Assembly: GCF_901000735.1 (NCBI RefSeq)
Contig: NC_081541.1
Location: 32,134,060 to 32,198,059, forward strand
Origin: Corylus avellana
Lineage: Eukaryota; Streptophyta; Magnoliopsida; Fagales; Betulaceae
Length of the DNA stretch: 64,000 nt
Direction: 5' to 3'
The notes beneath the pieces are model-generated. The model had not been told where the DNA came from. It saw only the letters and a list, made by a program, of their open reading frames with translations, and made no database searches. Shown here piece after piece: positions 59,478-64,000 of this stretch; position 1 is the stretch's first letter; the number at the start of each line of letters is the position of its first letter. The translations under genes were made by a program, and so were the position numbers.

Positions 59478-59896
59478 GTTAATTACCTTTTTAGTACTTA
59501 AGTTTTTATGTTTTTATTTTTTTTTCACCTAAGTTTCAATTTGTATCACATATGGTCAAATATAAATTTAGTACCTTTGTCATTAATCTGTAAGTCAAAC
59601 TTCATAGGGATAGTTTCAGCCACCCTTGTGGCCCGTCTCGGGTGGCCAAATCACTCCTAACCACCTCCAATGGCCAAAAAGGGGTGGCTAAAACTACCCA
59701 AAAGGCCTTGGGCGTGGCTCGCCTAGGGGTGGCCAAAATCACCCCCATTGCATATGTTAGTTTGGCTGACGCAATAGTGAGAGAGGTACTAAACTAGTAT
59801 TTACCTATAAATTAGGAACCAACTGTGATACAAATTGAAACCTAAATAGGAAAAAATAAAAAACATGAAAACCTATGTACTAAAAAGATAATTAAC
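59478..59896. mobile_element. Palindromic MITE-like element
   Basis: The left end gttaattacctttttagtac mirrors the right end gtactaaaaagataattaac. Internally ctaagtttcaatttgtatca mirrors tgatacaaattgaaacct. The middle is rich in ggtggcc/ggccaaa words. About 419 bp. No obvious target-site duplication. Confidence 0.75.
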
Positions 59897-61160
59897 TCAA
59901 ATAAAAAAATAAATAAAAAATAAATAAATAAAGCAACAAAAATAAAAATAAAAAATAAAAAATAAATAAAAAAAAAAAAAGAAAAAGAAAAAAGAATGGA
60001 ATGGAATGGAATAGCTCACTTTATCAGACTAATTTGTATGATTAACTACAATTTGTAGCTAATTTTTGTCTGTAATGAAGGTAGTTTCCTTGTTGTCATC
60101 CCCCATCCTTGCCGAGGTTGGCCATAGACTATAGTGTGGGAGTTTTCCACAACCTATTATCAACCCTTAAAGAGGTAGGTTGCGGGGATGGAATATATCT
60201 TTATTTGTTAAAGCCTTTTATTGTTTTCTTTTTGGTTTCTAGTTTTCCAAATAAAAATATTAACAAATAACTCAAAATTGTTTTCACCTTTATATCACAT
60301 CAAAACATTTTTTTCAAAAAAAAAAAAAACTCCAAAAATCAACTTAACCCCCCTCAATCTACCGCTACATTTGTAATATCTCTCTAAACTTTCATTTGAT
60401 TTAATGTACCATATTATTTACCATTGAGGTTGTAGTCTCTCATTTTTGCCTAATAAGACAAAAAGATCTCTCAAAATTAAAAAAGCCAAAAAGATCATTT
60501 TTGCCTAATAAGACAAAAAGATCTCTCAAAATTAAAAAAGCCAAAAAGATTATTATTATTATTATTTTAATAAGACCTAGTGTGTGTTTGGCAAAGGACT
60601 CAAAAAAAAAAAAAAAAAAAAAAAAGACTACTATTTTTCTTAAAATCAACTTCAACATTTTTACTTTTTACATCATATCAATTACTTTTTATTACTATTC
60701 AAATAAAAAAATCACTATAAAACAATTTTTTTTTTCTTTTTTTATACAAAATATTTTACTTTTTTTTTTATCACATCAATCAAATCTGATACAGTTTCAG
60801 TTCATTTCATTTTTCAAGTCATTTGCCAAACTCATCCCAAGACCGAAAGCATTGGTTGTGGTCACAATATGACCCACAACGCGGCAGTGGGTTTTTATTT
60901 TTAGCCTTTTTCGTATTTGTAAGGATATTGTTGTGGTTTGGAGAATTTGTAGAGATAATTTTATCTTTTTAAGAATTAAAAAAGTGACATTACAATTCTT
61001 ATAGTAAATCGGTATGGTACATTAACCGGTATAAAACATTGTGGCATTGTGAATTAAGGGGATAAATGTAGTTGGTCATAAAAAAAAATTTATGTAGAAA
61101 AGTAGGGGTGTTTTGGTAGTTGTGAAGACGGACATGTTTAGCATGTTAATTACTATTGCC
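59897..61160. other. AT-rich intergenic stretch
   Basis: Contains a directly repeated 61 bp unit with catttttgcctaataagaca (about 60440-60497 and 60498-60558), an A run at 60602-60625, and a palindromic tttggcaaaggact/tttgccaaactcatcc repeat at about 60580-60840. No gene. Confidence 0.5.
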
Positions 61161-61163
61161 TTA

Positions 61164-62156
61164 GAGCATTCCCAGCAGACTCCCTATAAGGGGGTCTGTT
61201 CCCTAAGTTTAGGGAAAATGTCAAAAAAATCGTAAAAAGTCACCTACAGCAGACTCCTTATATGGTTCCTTAAACCATCAGATGCTACAGTGGAACCCAA
61301 TGTATTGGGTTCCACTGTAGCAATCCATATGATTATTAAATTGAAAAAAAAAACTCTCTCTCCTCTCTCATCTCTCATCTCACGTTTCTCTCTCACCTCT
61401 CTTTCTCTCTGTCTCTCGCACCTCACCAAACGGCCAGAGATTTGGGCAAGTAATTTATGAAATTGCCGCCCTGAGCTCTGCCGGACGAGACCCACTCTCC
61501 GTTCTCCCCCATCCGAATCCTACTCGTCAACGGCACCTCGACGATGGAGCTCGCCGTGGCGCCATCTGATTGCTTCGAAAACGATTGTCTCAGAGAAGTT
61601 GAGAGTGTAGGGTTGGAGTTGGGATTTGGGTTCGGTTCTTTTGGGCTTGAGCTCTGATTTTCTAGTAATCAAATGCAAGAACACTGAGCTGAGAAAGAAA
61701 CAAAAATTTTAGAGACTGGAACGAAAACATCAAATACAACCAACCACAATAAGCCAAAATGACGAAACGCTAACCTGCAATGGAGAAGACGCAAATCGGA
61801 GAAGACGCAAATCGGAGAAGAAAATGATGAAATCACAGACGGATTGACCGGAGAAGACCGCACAGAGGAAAGAATTTGTTGTTGGAACTCAAATCTGTGC
61901 GGTCTTCTCTCACACTCAAATCTATGGTTGGAACTCAAACTTGAACCATCGGAGAAGAAGAAAATATGAGGGAGTGAGAGAGAAAGTATAAATTAAAGAA
62001 ATAAAATATAAAAAAGGTAAAATAAAAAAAAAATATTTTATTCATATAGGGAAGCATTTAAGGAAGCTATTGGGGTGCATATTAACATAGGGAAGCAAAA
62101 AGTAGTTTGGTTCCCTAAACTTAAGGAATATGACAGGAAAGCTGCTGAGAATGCTC
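61164..62156. mobile_element. PIF/Harbinger-like non-autonomous element, about 1 kb
   Basis: Flanked by TTA on both sides (61161-61163 and 62157-62159), the 3 bp duplication typical of PIF/Harbinger. The ends gagcattcccagcag and ctgctgagaatgctc are inverted repeats with one mismatch; further in, ccctaagtttagggaa mirrors ttccctaaacttaagg. The interior includes a perfect hairpin (61284-61321), CT-rich tracts, a GC-richer patch at 61430-61600 without recognisable coding, and a duplicated cggagaagacgcaaat word near 61797-61816. No transposase domain seen. Confidence 0.75.
61284..61321. repeat. Perfect 17 bp hairpin inside the Harbinger-like element
   Basis: gctacagtggaacccaa, loop tgta, then ttgggttccactgtagc. 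The stem has no mismatch. Confidence 0.9.
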
Positions 62157-62159
62157 TTA

Positions 62160-63729
62160 AGAATGAATACTCAACAACGAAACGTGTCTTGCAAGTGGCA
62201 AATGGACCAGAAAAACCCTTTATTTTTTCTTTTTAGATTTTTTTTAAAAGGATAAGAGAATAGTCAAAGATAGAGAGGAGTGGTCAAAAGGTCCATGGTC
62301 AGTCAACACAAGTGTAGGATGGGACGTAGATATCAATGTGTCTTGTCCCTTTCATCCAATAGATTTCAAGCTTCCGTGCACTTAAAAGCAGAGAAGAAAT
62401 GCACAAGTTTTCAATTTTTTATTTTTATTTTTTTATTTAAATATTAGTTTTCAATTAGTTTGTTTCGAAAGATGAAATCCTAAACGAGCTTCATATGCTT
62501 CCACTTAGACACTAATTATGCTATTTTGTCTTATTAACTTCTTTTATTTTTTATTTTTTATTTTTTAATGTAGTTGTTCTTGTATTTGTTTCTGATTAAG
62601 TTGTTCAAGGGCTCTGTTTTGGTAAAACTCTTAGGATTTTTTTTTTTTAATAAATATTGATTGATGTGAAAAAAATATATATATATATATATTTTGTATA
62701 GAAAAATATTTAAATTGATTAATGTAATGTAAAAAGTAAAAGTGTTGGAAGTTAAATTTTTTTTATGAATAATGTTTAACTATTACCAAACGGGCCCAAG
62801 CTTTGTTTGTCGCTTGGATAACCCACTCTTTTATAAAAAAAAAAAATCTAAAAATCCCAACATCTTTTCTTCACATTAACAATTTTTTATTTTTTTTTTA
62901 TTTTTTTTTTATCACTTTTCACTCATACAAAATTAAGGCATCATTTAGCAATCCCTTCTCTTTCCCTCGATGCTATTCACACTTCATTTTAAAAAAAAAT
63001 AAAAAATAAAAAGCATCAAAATATTTTTATTTTTTAATTTTTATATCATATTATTTATTTTTTATTACTATTTAAATAAAAAATCACTATAAAATAAAAC
63101 ATTTTTATTTTTTTATACAAAATATTCTTACTTTTTTTTACATTAGTCTACATTAACTACAATAACAATTAATAAAGGGAAAATGGTAAAAAGGGGTTTC
63201 CCTTTATATCACATGGATTCATTCATTTTTTATTTATCTTCTAAAAAATATTTGCCAATTACACTAGACCTTTCACTTTACTAATTTAGACTCCATTTGT
63301 TTTGTGGCAAAATGACTTTTAAAAATGTTTTTTTTTTTAATTCTATTTTATTTTATTTTATCATAGCATGAAATATTGATCAACTTAAAAATATTTGCAG
63401 TTACCCAAGAAAAATAATATTCACAAAGCGGAAAATAGTTTACAATTCTCACATGCACAAACCAGTTTATGCATATCTACCACACTTTGGAGCAAGCAAT
63501 TTAAGTAAGAAGATGAAAATTTAGGATTTATTTTAATACTCGTTTCACACGTGTGGGCTCAAACTCATTTTTAACAATTGAGAAAAACATTGATGCTTGG
63601 AGGCTACCTCATATTATATGAAAATATAATAAATATTTGACGAATTTTATAGAAGGCTTATTTTTCAAACCATTTTTAGGATTACAAACAAACTTACAAA
63701 CATATGACATATCACTTTGTAAAAAAGAA
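62160..63729. other. AT-rich intergenic stretch
   Basis: Contains a MITE-like repeat with ttttggtaaaactctt and accaaacgggccc ends at about 62610-62800, an AT tract near 62676-62692, and many T/A homopolymers. No gene recognised. Confidence 0.5.
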
Positions 63730-64000
63730 AATGAGTAATTTCATTGAAAATCCCTGAACTTTCACCTGATTTGACAAACTCTCCCTAAATTTCAAAATCT
63801 CTCAATTTAGTCTCCTGAACTTTTAATTGCTCTCAATTTGGATCCCTCCGTCAAATTTTAAATGTTACATGACGTTTATACCCCTGACTTTTGTATAAAA
63901 TTCCAACTTCCGAAACATTTATTTTATTTAAAAACAAAAATCAGTGATATTTTATGTTTTTTTTTTTTTTTTTTTTTGTATTTTTAAAGGCTAAAATTGA
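63730..64000. mobile_element. Left part of a probable palindromic MITE, cut by window end
   Basis: The words gagtaatttcattgaaaatc, ccctgaactttcacctgatt and cctgaacttttaattgctct, followed by acatgacgtttatacccctg, resemble one arm of a plant foldback MITE of the ccctgaacttt type. The expected mirrored arm lies beyond the window. Confidence 0.4.

Overview
This window is nuclear DNA of a eudicot plant, probably a woody and heterozygous one. The evidence is multi-exon genes with GT-AG introns, AT-rich intergenic sequence, plant-specific families (thaumatin-like proteins, an AUX1/LAX auxin importer, a cold-shock/CCHC glycine-rich protein, a Myb/SANT-like protein) and dense plant-type miniature transposons and retroelement remnants. 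I cannot name the species from sequence alone. There is no CRISPR array, operon or prokaryotic feature.

Layout. 1-591 (minus): 5' two exons of a thaumatin-like protein gene cut by the window edge. 3.4-5.1 kb: a large inverted repeat abutting a truncated MITE. 7.1-7.5 kb: a 5'-truncated retroposed RNase H-like fragment with poly(A) and an exact target-site duplication. 9.7-10.5 kb: two foldback MITEs. 11.8-12.6 kb: a hAT-like non-autonomous element. 15.4-19.3 kb: a tandem duplication of about 2 kb, each copy carrying a LINE-derived fragment, a TRIM retroelement and MITEs. 20.7-21.7 kb (minus): a complete three-exon thaumatin-like gene. 23.3-25.9 kb (minus): a Myb/SANT-like DNA-binding protein gene, three coding exons plus a probable 5'UTR exon. 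28.5-29.4 kb: a small LTR element without coding capacity. 32.1-35.5 kb (plus): a complete eight-exon LAX2-type auxin influx carrier gene. 44.8-45.4 kb (minus): a single-exon cold-shock-domain/zinc-knuckle glycine-rich protein gene. 46.5-52.8 and 52.9-58.9 kb: two near-identical copies of one segment of about 6 kb, separated by exactly 100 N, most simply explained as unmerged overlapping contigs or haplotypes. Each copy holds a rearranged LTR retroelement (TSD AACTA) with reiterated LTR-PBS-gag units. 59.5-62.2 kb: a palindromic MITE and a 1 kb PIF/Harbinger-like element. The rest is AT-rich intergenic DNA with microsatellites and old repeats.

The genes do not form a pathway. The two thaumatin-like genes are same-strand relatives about 20 kb apart and share their first intron position and phase. 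The others are unrelated neighbours: a transcription-factor-like protein, an auxin permease and an RNA-binding/chaperone protein. I found no convincing new biological system. The items most worth a second look are the reiterated LTR-gag element, the N-gap duplication, the GC-AG intron in the LAX gene and the long inverted repeat.
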